A DNA stretch of 64,000 nucleotides, from assembly GCF_003971235.1 (NCBI RefSeq), contig NZ_CP034661.1:2108001-2172000 (forward strand), read 5' to 3'. Under the pieces are notes generated by a model. The model did no database searches and had not been told where the DNA came from. It saw only the letters and a program-made list of their open reading frames with translations. Each line of letters begins with the position of its first letter. The stretch's first letter is position 1. Below are positions 25,249 through 34,920 of the stretch, in pieces. The translations under genes were made by a program, and so were the position numbers. Source of the stretch: Chryseobacterium aureum (GTDB lineage: Bacteria > Bacteroidota > Bacteroidia > Flavobacteriales > Weeksellaceae).

Positions 25249-25653
25249 ATGTCTGATTTAATTCGTTTTAAATTTTATGAAACGGCCCTTGAAGCGAACA
25301 GGGACAAGCAGATACTGGCTGAAAACGGTATCAACAGTTTTATTGCAAATGAACAGCTGATTCAGTCAGACTGGCTTCTTTCTCAGGCGGTAGGAGGCAT
25401 ACAGCTTCAGGTATTCGAGGAGGATGTGGAAAAAGCACAGCAGATATTACAGGATTACAAAGATAATGAGCAGTACGCCCTGGAAGTGGAACACACCATT
25501 CAAGATCCTGAGTTTGATTTTGTTTGTCCGAAATGTGGTTCCAACCATATTTACAGGGATGACAGTGCCACCAGCTTCTTTGGAATTTCTTTTCTGACGA
25601 GTCACAAGTTCAAATGTTATTATTGCGGCAATGAATTTAGTCATGATCAATAG
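25249..25653 (+). CDS. DUF2007-like protein with zinc ribbon
   Basis: A 134-residue protein. The N-terminal 75 residues (YETALEANRDKQILAENGINSFIANE, GGIQLQVFEEDVEKAQQIL) match the DUF2007 (putative signal-transducing) fold. The C terminus is a zinc ribbon, CPKCGSN with CYYCGNEF. The biochemical role is unknown. It is placed two bases after the exonuclease gene, so they are cotranscribed. Confidence 0.85.
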   Translation: MSDLIRFKFYETALEANRDKQILAENGINSFIANEQLIQSDWLLSQAVGGIQLQVFEEDVEKAQQILQDYKDNEQYALEVEHTIQDPEFDFVCPKCGSNHIYRDDSATSFFGISFLTSHKFKCYYCGNEFSHDQ

Positions 25654-25738
25654 AAATTAAGAACCTCATTATTCATATTCAAAGATGACTTCGTTCCTCA
25701 AATGACGAAGTCAAAAAAAAAATAAAATAAAAAGTTTT

Positions 25739-26344
25739 ATGAAAATCATCTGCATAGGAAGAAACTACAGCGAGCATGCAAAAGAACTGGGGAATGAAAT
25801 ACCTGAGAATCCTGTTATCTTCATGAAACCGGATACGGCAGTTCTAAAGGGAAATGATTTCTATATCCCTGAATTTTCCAATGATATTCACTACGAACTG
25901 GAAGTGGTGTTAAAAATTTCCAAGGGAGGAAAATACATCCAGAAAGAATCTGCCAGCAAACATTATGAAGAAATAGGTCTGGGAATAGATTTTACGGCCA
26001 GAGATCTTCAGAGTGAGCTAAAATCAAAAGGACTTCCCTGGGAGCTTGCCAAAGGTTTTGACGGTTCTGCTGTAGTAAGCAGCTTTTTTAAAAAAGAGAA
26101 CTTCCCCCTTGATCATCTTCAGTTTTCCTTATTAAAAAACAAAGAAAAGGTACAGGATGGCAATACCAAAGATATGATGTTCAATTTTGATGACATCATT
26201 GCTTTTGCTTCCCAGTATTTTACACTAAGAGTAGGTGATCTGATTTTCACAGGAACTCCGAAAGGGGTCGGAAAGGTGGAAGAAAATGATATTCTGGAAG
26301 CTTATCTTGAAGAGGAAAAAATCCTTGATATCCGAATATTATAA
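25739..26344 (+). CDS. Fumarylacetoacetate hydrolase-family protein
   Basis: A 201-residue FAH-domain enzyme. It shows IGRNYSEHAKELG, PVIFMKPDTAV, YELEVVLKISKGG (metal-binding Glu residues), GLGIDFTARDLQ, and the C-terminal GDLIFTGTPKGVG. Family members cleave C-C bonds in fumarylpyruvate-type diketones or decarboxylate oxaloacetate; at this length and with this pattern it is closest to FAHD1/acylpyruvase-type enzymes. The substrate is not decided by the sequence. Confidence 0.9.
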   Translation: MKIICIGRNYSEHAKELGNEIPENPVIFMKPDTAVLKGNDFYIPEFSNDIHYELEVVLKISKGGKYIQKESASKHYEEIGLGIDFTARDLQSELKSKGLPWELAKGFDGSAVVSSFFKKENFPLDHLQFSLLKNKEKVQDGNTKDMMFNFDDIIAFASQYFTLRVGDLIFTGTPKGVGKVEENDILEAYLEEEKILDIRIL

Positions 26345-26402
26345 GTTATTTAACATCAACTTTCGGAAATTTTCCCTATCTTTAGGTAACAAATTAGAGG
26401 TT

Positions 26403-26840
26403 ATGATAAATATTGTATTACCCGTAGATTTTGGGGACAAGACAGACCAACTGGTAGACGGTGCCATAAAATTTGCAAAACAGCTTAACGGCAGAATTTA
26501 CCTGATTCACGTAGCGCCATCAGATATCGGATTTGCTATTGGCGATATGGGATTTCAATATTTTCCGGAAGTGGAAGCCAATGAAATAAGAGAAGAGCTG
26601 GTACAGCTTAACAAAATTGAACAAAGAATCATCGGGCATGATATCGAGTGTGAGCATCTTTTAAAACAAGGGCTTGCCAAAGATATTATTCTGGAACATG
26701 CCAAAGCAAAAAATGCAGATTATATTGTGATGGGATCACATGGCCGAAGCGGAATCTATGATGTTTTCGTGGGAAGTTTAACAAAAGGAATCACGAAAAG
26801 CTCAAATATTCCTGTACTGGTGCTTCCAATTCACGACTAA
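26403..26840 (+). CDS. Universal stress protein (UspA family)
   Basis: A 145-residue single-domain UspA protein with an ATP-binding-type loop: VLPVDFGDKTDQLVDGAIKFA at the N terminus and GSHGRSGIYDVFVGSLTKGI with IPVLVLP at the C terminus (the G-x2-G-x9-G-S/T pattern). I chose ATG 26403, because the residues encoded further upstream overlap the FAH gene and are not Usp-like. A strong hairpin terminator follows. Confidence 0.92.
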   Translation: MINIVLPVDFGDKTDQLVDGAIKFAKQLNGRIYLIHVAPSDIGFAIGDMGFQYFPEVEANEIREELVQLNKIEQRIIGHDIECEHLLKQGLAKDIILEHAKAKNADYIVMGSHGRSGIYDVFVGSLTKGITKSSNIPVLVLPIHD

Positions 26841-26869
26841 AGAAACAGAAAATTTTAATCGTTAGTAAT

Positions 26870-26910
26870 AAAAAAACCGATCAAAACATAGTGTTTGATC
26901 GGTTTTTTAC
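26870..26910. terminator. Bidirectional terminator (UspA / small membrane protein)
   Basis: AAAAAACCGATCAAA and TTTGATCGGTTTTTT form a long stem with A and T tracts on both sides, so it can stop transcription from both converging genes. Confidence 0.85.
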
Positions 26911-26925
26911 TATATAACCAATTAA

Positions 26926-27159
26926 TTAACCTTCTTTTTTGTAGATATTCGGATCGTAGTAAGGATGCTTACCTTCCGTTGGAGAATAATAGTCTTTATC
27001 TTTATCACCACCTAGTGTCACCACCAGTACATAGCACCAGTAAGTGAACAGTACACAGCAAACTATAAATAAAATCCAGTTTAAAACATTTCCAAACGCA
27101 TCAAAGAAACCGAAACTCCATTTGAAAACTTTGCTTAAGAATAGAAAGAAAGACGTCAT
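26926..27159 (-). CDS. Small membrane protein, DUF6341-like
   Basis: A 77-residue protein with one long hydrophobic helix (NVLNWILFIVCCVLFTYWCYVLVV, residues about 24-48) and a charged, Tyr/Pro-rich C terminus. The layout resembles DUF6341, a short Flavobacteriia family that I recall next to a DUF6427 membrane protein; the next gene (divergent here) matches that. No function is known. Confidence 0.75.
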   Translation of the reverse strand: MTSFFLFLSKVFKWSFGFFDAFGNVLNWILFIVCCVLFTYWCYVLVVTLGGDKDKDYYSPTEGKHPYYDPNIYKKEG

Positions 27160-27201
27160 TATTTTCCTTTTTTAAATTAACTTTGTACAAATTTATAAAA
27201 A

Positions 27202-28107
27202 ATGTTTAAATTACTTTCAAAAGAAAGCAATATTTTTTCAATTCCTGTTTATATTGGTTTTCTTCTTTTAGTAGTCGTAATATTTAACATACTGAATTTC
27301 AACACTTACGAAGCAATAGTTGCCGGAATAACTTTTCTGGGAATTGCTTTGGGATATTTTTGTTTTCACAGTATTGCTCTTAATTATCAGACCCATCTGC
27401 CTTTATTTCTATATACTTTTTTCATTTTCGGGCTGTATCCCGGAAATCTGGATATAGGAATTGCCGTTTCTCTGCTTACCAACTCTTTTCTTCTCCTTCT
27501 TCTTACGAGTGCAGATGAAGATATCCGGAAGAAATCATATGTACTGGTAGGAGCTATTGTGGCACTGAACTTTATTTTCCTTCCCACTACCTGGCCTATG
27601 GCTGTATTTGTGATTATTCACGTGGTGGCTACCTCTGCCAGAATTACATTGAATCTTTTCAGGTTTCTGCTGGGAATTGTTCTCATTACGTTCAGTTATT
27701 TTTCGGTGATGTATTTTATTCAGTTTACTTCATGGAATATAGATTATTTCCCTTTCGGAAAGATAAAACCGGTGACGGATTATACGGAGCTTCTGCCACT
27801 GATCCCTGTGGTTCTGATGCTTATCTATGCGGTATATGACCATTTTAAAAATTATAATAAGAAAAGCCCGATAAGCAGATACAAATATACTTTTCTGCTG
27901 GTTTTTTCTGTGGCACAGCTTATTTCCATCATCCTGTATATGAATAAGAGCTATGAATATCTGCTTCTTCTGGCATTTCCTTCAAGCATAATTCTGAGCA
28001 GAATGATGAGATTTTTACCTAAATACTGGATGCAGGAAGCCGGTTTATGGCTTATAATTATTAGTTTGCTGGCCTTTAAGGCGGGTACAGTTTTTGATTT
28101 ATTTTAA
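27202..28107 (+). CDS. Polytopic membrane protein, DUF6427-like
   Basis: A 301-residue integral membrane protein with about ten hydrophobic helices and very short loops. It resembles DUF6427 of Flavobacteriia (N-terminal MFKLLSKESNIFSIPVYIG pattern); the assignment is from memory. No catalytic motif is seen. A TAACTTTG box (27178-27185) lies 16 bases before the ATG. The small membrane protein gene is divergent from it, so the two may act together. Confidence 0.75.
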   Translation: MFKLLSKESNIFSIPVYIGFLLLVVVIFNILNFNTYEAIVAGITFLGIALGYFCFHSIALNYQTHLPLFLYTFFIFGLYPGNLDIGIAVSLLTNSFLLLLLTSADEDIRKKSYVLVGAIVALNFIFLPTTWPMAVFVIIHVVATSARITLNLFRFLLGIVLITFSYFSVMYFIQFTSWNIDYFPFGKIKPVTDYTELLPLIPVVLMLIYAVYDHFKNYNKKSPISRYKYTFLLVFSVAQLISIILYMNKSYEYLLLLAFPSSIILSRMMRFLPKYWMQEAGLWLIIISLLAFKAGTVFDLF

Positions 28108-28113
28108 AAAATT

Positions 28114-28698
28114 ATGATTCAGATAGACGATAAATTGATTTCCGAGGAAATTTTTTCCGAAGAATTTGTTTGCAACCTTACGAAATGTAAAGGTGCATGT
28201 TGTGTGGAAGGTGATGTAGGAGCTCCGTTGGATAAAAACGAGCTTGAGATATTGGACCGTATTTTTGATCAGATAAAACCTTACCTTACTCCGGAAGGAA
28301 TCAAGGCCCTTGAAGAACAGGGAACATGGACTACTGATCCGCACGACGGAATGTATGTTACTCCTATGGTGGAGGACCGTGAATGTGCTTATGTAACGTT
28401 TGATGAAAAAGGAATTACCAAATGTGGGATCGAGAAAGCATACGAAGACGGTGCTGTAGACTGGCAGAAACCTATTTCATGCCACCTTTACCCGATCCGT
28501 GTAACGGAATATTCTGCCTTTACCGCTTTGAATTATCATGAGTGGAATGTTTGCAGCGATGCCTGTACACTTGGGAAGGAGCTTCAGGTTCCTGTTTACA
28601 AGTTTTTAAAAACTCCTCTGACGAGAAAATATGGGGAAGAATTCTACAACGTTCTGAGCGAAGCCGCTGAGGAATGGAAAAAAGAATATGGTTCTTAA
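28114..28698 (+). CDS. DUF3109-family cysteine-rich protein
   Basis: A 194-residue protein of the DUF3109 family. The N-terminal motif CNLTKCKGACCVEGDVGAPL carries four cysteines, and further cysteines are in DRECAYV, KCGIEKA, SCHLYPIR and CSDACTLG. The pattern suggests a bound metal or Fe-S cluster. The family function is unknown. It begins six bases after the DUF6427-like gene, so the two are cotranscribed. A bidirectional terminator follows. Confidence 0.88.
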   Translation: MIQIDDKLISEEIFSEEFVCNLTKCKGACCVEGDVGAPLDKNELEILDRIFDQIKPYLTPEGIKALEEQGTWTTDPHDGMYVTPMVEDRECAYVTFDEKGITKCGIEKAYEDGAVDWQKPISCHLYPIRVTEYSAFTALNYHEWNVCSDACTLGKELQVPVYKFLKTPLTRKYGEEFYNVLSEAAEEWKKEYGS

Positions 28699-28720
28699 CC
28701 GGTCAGGATTTGAATGGAAT

Positions 28721-28752
28721 AAGAAAACCGCAGATTTTTCTGCGGTTTTCTT
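28721..28752. terminator. Bidirectional terminator (DUF3109 / M16 protease)
   Basis: AAGAAAACCGCAGA-TTTT-TCTGCGGTTTTCTT is a perfect 14-bp stem between two convergent genes. Confidence 0.85.
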
Positions 28753-28774
28753 ATTCTTAAAGCTTTTAAAAGTA

Positions 28775-31618
28775 TCAGTGGGCTTTTCCGGCTTTTTCAG
28801 TTTCATCTTTTTTAGCTTTTTCCCAACCGTCTTCCGGCATCAAAGTCGCTATATTCCGTTGTTTTGTAAGGTATTTTTCAGCTACCTCGTGAAGATCTTT
28901 CACCGTAAGCGCTTTTACTTTATCCGGATAATTCAGAACAGCATATGGATCACTTCCGTCGATCTGGCTTTGGGAAATCCCCTGTAACCAGAATCCGTTG
29001 TTTTTAAGGCTTGTACTGTATTCGTTGTATTCTGCTTCTTTATATTTATCAAGGTCTTTTTGCTCAGGTCCTTTATCGATCAGTTTTTGCAGTTCTGCTA
29101 TTGCACTTTTGGTAAGCTTATCTGCATTTTCCGGACCACAAGGAAAGTTAACTGTAAAATCATAAGCGCTATAGGGAATTTTCATAAAGCTTCCGCTTGC
29201 CCCGCCTCCATAAATACCGCTTTCATCTTCTCTCAGTTTTTCAAGAATTTTAATGGTTGCCACTTCGCCCAAAGCAGATAGCGCAAAGGCCTCCTTTTCG
29301 TTATAGGGAGCTTCTCCGCTGTAGGAAATTGTAACAAGGCTTTTCGGTTCTTTTCCTTTTTTATAGAGCTTTGTATATCCTCCTTCCACAGGTCTGTATC
29401 CGGTATCTTTAAAGGTAGACGATTTTCCTGTTGCAGGAAGTGATGCAATATACTGCAGAACCTCATTTTTAAGCTGTGCTTCGTCTATATTCCCTACAAA
29501 ATAGAAATGAAAATTTCCTGCATTGGCAAATTTCTCTTTATAGATATCATATGCCTTTTTATAATCTGTATTTGCCCAATCCTTTTCTGTAGGTTCCAGA
29601 CCTGTAAACCGGGGATTTTTCTGGTTGATGAATTTTGAATATTCATTGGAAAAATAATAGCCCGGATCTGAGTCTGCATTAGCCAGCATTGCCGATTTTT
29701 TTGTTTTATAGGCATTGAATGCATCAGGGTTGTAATTTAAGTCCGTAAAACAGGCATACATCAACTCCATAGCAGTTTTCAGATCTTTTTTCGAGCTTGC
29801 TCCTGAAACGCCCTCTGTGGGTCCGCCGATGTAAGAGCTTACATTCACCTGCTTTCCTGCAAGATAGTGCGCAAGGTCTGTTTTGGAAAGCCCGGCTAAA
29901 CCGGCCTCCAGCAAAGCATCGAAAGCAAATTTTGTTGCATTGTAATCAGCATCCGGAATAACAGATACTCCGCCAAGGCTTATTGCAGAAAAGACAATTT
30001 CATCATCTTTAAAATCGGTTTTTTTGAAGGTTACTTTAGCTCCGTTGCTTAAGGTCCAGGTGGTAGTCCCCAATTTGGCATCCGTTTCTGTTTTAACTAT
30101 TTTTCCATCAGATCTGAAGGGCTTTATTAAACTTTCAATTTTCGTTTTTTCTTTATAGGGTTTAAGATCAGAACTTTTCACAGCATCAAATGTATTCCGC
30201 ACCATGGCCTCTGTCGGCATTTTAATATGATCCTTTTGAGGTCCTGTCATCACAATCACCCTGCTGTCATCTTTTACCAGCTTTTTAATGAGTTCATTGG
30301 TTTGCTCCAATCCTACCTTTGGAAGGACTTCTTTAATATGTTCATATCCCCAGGTAATTCCCGGGATCGGATCCTGTCTCAGGAAATTACCTACATAACT
30401 ATCCACCAGCTCATCGCTTTGGTTTTTGTCTTTATTGTTATAGGCCCACTCATAAGATGAAAGCATTTGGTCTTTTGCTCTGTCCAGCTCAGATTGGGTA
30501 AATCCGAATCTTTTGGCTCTTTCCACTTCTTCCAAAAGGACTTTCAGCGCATTCAGCTGATCACCGTCTTTGGTAGCTGCTGACCCCTGAAAGGCATCCT
30601 TGGTTCTTGCGTAAGTTTCCCCGTGGTATACAGAACCATAAGTAAAGGGTGGGTTTGCTGAGTTCACCAGCTCTGCCAAACGGCTGTTCAGCATCATGTT
30701 TACAAGACCTTCCACCATACTTTTATCATATTGCTGAACCGTAATATCCGGCTGGTATGCTTCAGCATCTTTAATGACAAACTGTACTCCGGAACCTGTA
30801 GCCTCGGGATCTGTCTCAATAGCTACCAAGGTTTCTTTATGATTGGGAAGATCAAAAGATTTTCTTTCTTTCGGTTTTGAGGGATTTTTGTATTTACTGA
30901 ATTGATCTTTAATTTTTTTCTCAATTTCATCTGCATTGATGTCTCCTACTACTACAAGGGCCATCAGATCCGGTCTGTACCAATCCTGATGGAATTGTCT
31001 GATAAGATCTGGGGTGAAATTTTCCAGCACTTCTTTTTTCCCGATCGGAATCCTGTCTGCATAGTGAGATTTGTATAAAAGCTTTGGAAGATATCTGTCC
31101 ATCATTCTCTTATCCGGTCCAAGACCTAATCTCAGCTCTTCCAGCACTACCCCTCTTTCTTTATTGATCTGTTCATCCGAAAGGGTTGCATTAAATGCCC
31201 AGTCTTCCATTACTTTCAGTCCGGCATCCAGGTTTCCAGGTTTATCCAGGGGAACAGGAAGCATGTAAACAGTTTCGTCAAAGCCGGTAGAAGCATTAAG
31301 GTGCTGCCCAAACTTGACACCGATAGACTGTAAAAAATCTACCAGTTTATTATCGGGAAAATTTTTGGTTCCATTGAAATTCATGTGCTCCATAAAGTGA
31401 GCCAGTCCTCTCTGATTTTCGTCTTCAAGAATAGATCCTGCATTGATTGCCAGACGGAATTCCACTTTTTTCTCAGGTAAAGCATTTTTTTTGATGTAGT
31501 ACTTCATTCCGTTGGAAAGGGTACCGATTCTTACGGACGGATCCACAGGGATATTCTGTCCAAAGGCATTCGCAGACATCAGAAAGATGACTGAAAGCGA
31601 AGATAATATTTTTCTCAT
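28775..31618 (-). CDS. M16-family zinc metalloprotease (paralogue 1)
   Basis: A 947-residue secreted pitrilysin/insulinase-type protease with a signal peptide (MRKILSSLSVIFLMSANAFG). The inverted zinc motif is H74-F-M-E77-H78, with the third ligand probably E154 in NKERG. Two M16 domains follow, the second (from about residue 520) inactive as usual. Such proteases degrade peptides in the periplasm or outside the cell. I chose the start at 31618 because it opens the signal peptide; earlier codons are not conserved in the tandem paralogue. It is the product of a tandem duplication with the next gene. Confidence 0.92.
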   Translation of the reverse strand: MRKILSSLSVIFLMSANAFGQNIPVDPSVRIGTLSNGMKYYIKKNALPEKKVEFRLAINAGSILEDENQRGLAHFMEHMNFNGTKNFPDNKLVDFLQSIGVKFGQHLNASTGFDETVYMLPVPLDKPGNLDAGLKVMEDWAFNATLSDEQINKERGVVLEELRLGLGPDKRMMDRYLPKLLYKSHYADRIPIGKKEVLENFTPDLIRQFHQDWYRPDLMALVVVGDINADEIEKKIKDQFSKYKNPSKPKERKSFDLPNHKETLVAIETDPEATGSGVQFVIKDAEAYQPDITVQQYDKSMVEGLVNMMLNSRLAELVNSANPPFTYGSVYHGETYARTKDAFQGSAATKDGDQLNALKVLLEEVERAKRFGFTQSELDRAKDQMLSSYEWAYNNKDKNQSDELVDSYVGNFLRQDPIPGITWGYEHIKEVLPKVGLEQTNELIKKLVKDDSRVIVMTGPQKDHIKMPTEAMVRNTFDAVKSSDLKPYKEKTKIESLIKPFRSDGKIVKTETDAKLGTTTWTLSNGAKVTFKKTDFKDDEIVFSAISLGGVSVIPDADYNATKFAFDALLEAGLAGLSKTDLAHYLAGKQVNVSSYIGGPTEGVSGASSKKDLKTAMELMYACFTDLNYNPDAFNAYKTKKSAMLANADSDPGYYFSNEYSKFINQKNPRFTGLEPTEKDWANTDYKKAYDIYKEKFANAGNFHFYFVGNIDEAQLKNEVLQYIASLPATGKSSTFKDTGYRPVEGGYTKLYKKGKEPKSLVTISYSGEAPYNEKEAFALSALGEVATIKILEKLREDESGIYGGGASGSFMKIPYSAYDFTVNFPCGPENADKLTKSAIAELQKLIDKGPEQKDLDKYKEAEYNEYSTSLKNNGFWLQGISQSQIDGSDPYAVLNYPDKVKALTVKDLHEVAEKYLTKQRNIATLMPEDGWEKAKKDETEKAGKAH

Positions 31619-31865
31619 CTGCATTATTTTTTGACATTCAAAAATATCGATTATGTGATCAATTGGCTTCTGCCAAACGGTTAAATTCAAGTTAAAAAAT
31701 TTAATTATCCCAAATTGAAAACAAATTATTTCTTTTATGTTAGTAAAAATGATTTTTAGTTAAAAAAATTCGTTAATTATTTAAAATAAACTCATTAAAA
31801 ATAAGCTATTTTATTTATTTTCCCAGGATTTACGGTTAATCCTCCATAATATTATTCTTATTGAA

Positions 31866-31899
31866 CAAAAAAAACCGCTGTAAAATACAACGGTTTTCA
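31866..31899 (-). terminator. Intrinsic terminator between the two M16 genes
   Basis: On the minus strand AAAACCGTTGTA and TACAGCGGTTTT pair, followed by a run of T. It would stop transcription after the upstream M16 gene. Confidence 0.8.
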
Positions 31900-31917
31900 T
31901 ATTTTAAATAAAAAAAA

Positions 31918-34767
31918 TCAATTAACAGCACCAGCTTTTGCAGCAGCGGTTTCTGCTTTTTTAGCTTTTTCCCAGCCGTCTTCCGGCATTAGTGTTGCTA
32001 CTATTCTTCCTTTTGTAAGGTATTTTTTGGCAACGTCCTGGAGGTCTTTCACGGTAAGCGCTTTTACTTTTTCCTGATGGTTAAGAATATCATATTTATC
32101 ACTTCCGTCCAATTGGTTTTTAGCGATGGCATTCATCCAGAACATATTGTCTTTAAGCTCTGTTTTATTATCATTGTATTCCCCTTCTTTGTATTTATCC
32201 AGATCTTTCTGCTCAGGACCATTGTCAATCAGTTTCTGAAGCTCTGCAATAGCACTTTGAGTCAGTTTATCTGCGTTTTCCGGACCACAAGGGAAATTGA
32301 TCCCGAAACTGTAGGTGCCATAAGGGACTTTGTTCATACCTCCTCTTGCTCCGCCACCATAGATACCGCTTTCATCTTCTCTCAATTTTTCGATAACTTT
32401 AATGGTAGCCACTTCCCCAAGAGCAGATAATGCCAAAGCTTCTTTTTCATTGTAAGGAGCTTCCCCGCTGTAAGAGATGGATACCATACTTTTAGGATCT
32501 TTTCCTTTTTTATACACTTTTGTATAATCTCCGGTCACCGTTCTGTATCCTGTATCTTTGAATTGGGTTGTTTTTCCTGATGATGGAAGACTTGCAATAT
32601 ACTGCAGTACTTCATCTCTGAACTTCGCTTCATCAATATTTCCTACGAAATAGAACTGGAAGTTTCCGGCATTGGCAAATTTATCTTTGTAGATATCATA
32701 TGCTTTTTTATAGTCTGTATTGGCCCAGTCTTTTTCCATTGGGAATACCCCGATAAATCTAGGGTTCTTCTGGTTCATAAATTTAGCATGCTCGTTAGAG
32801 AAATAAGCCTGGGGATTTGACAACAGGTTATTGAGCATTGCCGACTGCTTTTCTTTATAAGCATTAAAGGAGGCCGGATTGTAATTTAAACTTGTAAAAT
32901 AAGCATATATCAATTCCATAGCCGTTCCAAGGTCTTTTTGGGTGGTTCTTCCTGATACTCCTTCATAAAGTGTACCCACCATAGGATTTACTGCCACCTG
33001 TTTACCTGCCAGATAATTGGTAAGATCTGCTTTGGAGAACCCGCCTACTCCAGCTTCTGTTAATGCAGAAAATGCAAACTGTGTTTTGTTGTAATCTGCA
33101 TCGGGAATAAGAGAAGTTCCTCCTAAGCTTCTAGCTGTAAATACAATTTCGTCATCTTTGAAATCTGTTTTCTTGAAAGTAACTTTTGCTCCGTTGCTTA
33201 AGGTCCATGTGGTTGTTCCTAATCTGGAATCTGTTTCTGTTTTGGCAATTTTACCTTCAGATTTGAATGGCTTTATCAGGTTTTTGATGGTTTCCTTTTC
33301 TTCATAAGGCTTAAGATCTGCCATTTTCACGGCCTCAAATGTATTCAGAACCATGGCTTCTGTAGGCATGGTTACATTATCTTTTTTAGGACCTGTCATC
33401 ACAATCACCCGGCTGTCATCTTTCACCATTTTCTTGATGATTTCATTGGTTTGTGCCAGCGTAACAGACGGTAAGAAAGATTTGGTATCTTCATATTCCC
33501 ATGCAATCCCGGGGATGGGCTCCTGCTCCAGAAAGTTTCTTACATACTCATCTACCAGCATTCCGCTTTCTGTTTTATCTTTGTTATTGTAAGATCTTTC
33601 AAGGTTAGAAAGTACCTGAGATTTAGCTCTGTCTAATTCAGATTGGGTAAATCCGAACCTTTTGGCTCTTTCCACTTCTTCCAAAAGAACTTTCAGCGCA
33701 TTCAGCTGATTTCCTTCTTTTACCATGGCAAATCCCTGGAATGCTTCTTTACTTCTTGCATACGTTCCTCCGTGGTAAACAGAACCGAAAGTAAAAGGCG
33801 GGTTGGTAGAATTGATGAGTTCTCTCAGCCTGTTATTCAGCATAGTAGTGGAAAGATTTTCTATGACACTCTGATTATATTGCTGAACGGTTACATCCGG
33901 TGTATAAGCTTCGGCATCTTTCATAATGAACTGTACCATAGAGTTCGTAGCATCCGGGTCTGTTTCAATAGCTACCAGGGTTTCTTTATGATTCGGAAGA
34001 TCAAAGGATTTTCTTTCTCTGGGTTTTGAAGGATTTTTATATTTACTGAAATTGTCTTTGATCTTTTTTTCAATTTCATCCACGTTGATGTCTCCCACAA
34101 CAACAATTGCCATAAGATCCGGTCTGTACCAATCCTGGTGGAATTTTCTGACCACATCCGGTTTGAAGTTTTCCAGTATTTCTTTTTTCCCGATCGGAAG
34201 TCTTTCTGCGTATTGAGATTTGTATAAAAGTTTCGGAAGGTATTTATCCATCATTCTTTTATCTGCTCCAAGACCTAATCTCAGCTCTTCCAGCACGACG
34301 CCTCTTTCTTTATTGATCTGTTCGTCCGAAAGGGTTGCATTAAATGCCCAGTCTTCCATTACTTTCAGTCCGGCATCCAGGTTTCCAGGTTTATCCAGCG
34401 GGACAGGAAGCATATAAACGGTTTCATCAAAGCCGGTATAAGCATTAAGGTGCTGGCCAAACTTGACTCCGATAGACTGTAGAAAGTCTACCAGTTTGTT
34501 ATCAGGAAAATTTTTGGTTCCGTTGAAGTTCATGTGCTCCATAAAGTGAGCCAATCCTCTTTGATTTTCATCTTCAAGAATAGATCCTGCATTGATTGCC
34601 AGGCGGAAATCTACTTTTTTCTCAGGCAGTGTATTTTTTTTGATGTAGTACTTCATTCCGTTGGAAAGGGTACCGATTCTTACGGACGGATCTACAGGGA
34701 TATTCTGTCCAAAGGCATTCGCAGACATCAGAAAAATGACGGCAAATGAAGATAATACTTTTTTCAT
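31918..34767 (-). CDS. M16-family zinc metalloprotease (paralogue 2)
   Basis: A 949-residue secreted M16 protease with signal peptide MKKVLSSFAVIFLMSANAFG and the same active site, H74-F-M-E77-H78 and E154. It is very similar over the whole length to the gene downstream, nearly identical in residues 20-160 and more divergent in the second M16 domain (for example YEGVSGRTTQKDL against TEGVSGASSKKDL). The tail ends AAAKAGAVN. It has its own upstream region and a terminator behind it, so the two paralogues are probably separate transcripts. Confidence 0.92.
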   Translation of the reverse strand: MKKVLSSFAVIFLMSANAFGQNIPVDPSVRIGTLSNGMKYYIKKNTLPEKKVDFRLAINAGSILEDENQRGLAHFMEHMNFNGTKNFPDNKLVDFLQSIGVKFGQHLNAYTGFDETVYMLPVPLDKPGNLDAGLKVMEDWAFNATLSDEQINKERGVVLEELRLGLGADKRMMDKYLPKLLYKSQYAERLPIGKKEILENFKPDVVRKFHQDWYRPDLMAIVVVGDINVDEIEKKIKDNFSKYKNPSKPRERKSFDLPNHKETLVAIETDPDATNSMVQFIMKDAEAYTPDVTVQQYNQSVIENLSTTMLNNRLRELINSTNPPFTFGSVYHGGTYARSKEAFQGFAMVKEGNQLNALKVLLEEVERAKRFGFTQSELDRAKSQVLSNLERSYNNKDKTESGMLVDEYVRNFLEQEPIPGIAWEYEDTKSFLPSVTLAQTNEIIKKMVKDDSRVIVMTGPKKDNVTMPTEAMVLNTFEAVKMADLKPYEEKETIKNLIKPFKSEGKIAKTETDSRLGTTTWTLSNGAKVTFKKTDFKDDEIVFTARSLGGTSLIPDADYNKTQFAFSALTEAGVGGFSKADLTNYLAGKQVAVNPMVGTLYEGVSGRTTQKDLGTAMELIYAYFTSLNYNPASFNAYKEKQSAMLNNLLSNPQAYFSNEHAKFMNQKNPRFIGVFPMEKDWANTDYKKAYDIYKDKFANAGNFQFYFVGNIDEAKFRDEVLQYIASLPSSGKTTQFKDTGYRTVTGDYTKVYKKGKDPKSMVSISYSGEAPYNEKEALALSALGEVATIKVIEKLREDESGIYGGGARGGMNKVPYGTYSFGINFPCGPENADKLTQSAIAELQKLIDNGPEQKDLDKYKEGEYNDNKTELKDNMFWMNAIAKNQLDGSDKYDILNHQEKVKALTVKDLQDVAKKYLTKGRIVATLMPEDGWEKAKKAETAAAKAGAVN

Positions 34768-34873
34768 GGTTATTTGATTTTATTTACATGCTAAAAGTAT
34801 CAATTCTTCACAAGGTGAAAAAGCAGTGTCTGAAAAATTTGTAGTTAAATTTGAGTTAAAAGTATTAAAAAAC

Positions 34874-34901
34874 CAAAAAACCGGTAATTTTACCGGTTTT
34901 A
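34874..34901 (-). terminator. Intrinsic terminator after the periplasmic LolA-like gene
   Basis: AAAACCGGTAA-TTT-TACCGGTTTT (near-perfect), with T residues on both strands. It lies 20 bases past the stop at 34921. Confidence 0.75.
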
Positions 34902-34920
34902 TTTCTTAAAAAGTGATTTT

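Noticed and set aside
25683..25725. GACTTCGT/ACGAAGTC hairpin after the DUF2007 gene, considered as a terminator
   Set aside because: The A run is on the wrong side for plus-strand termination, and no minus-strand gene would use it.
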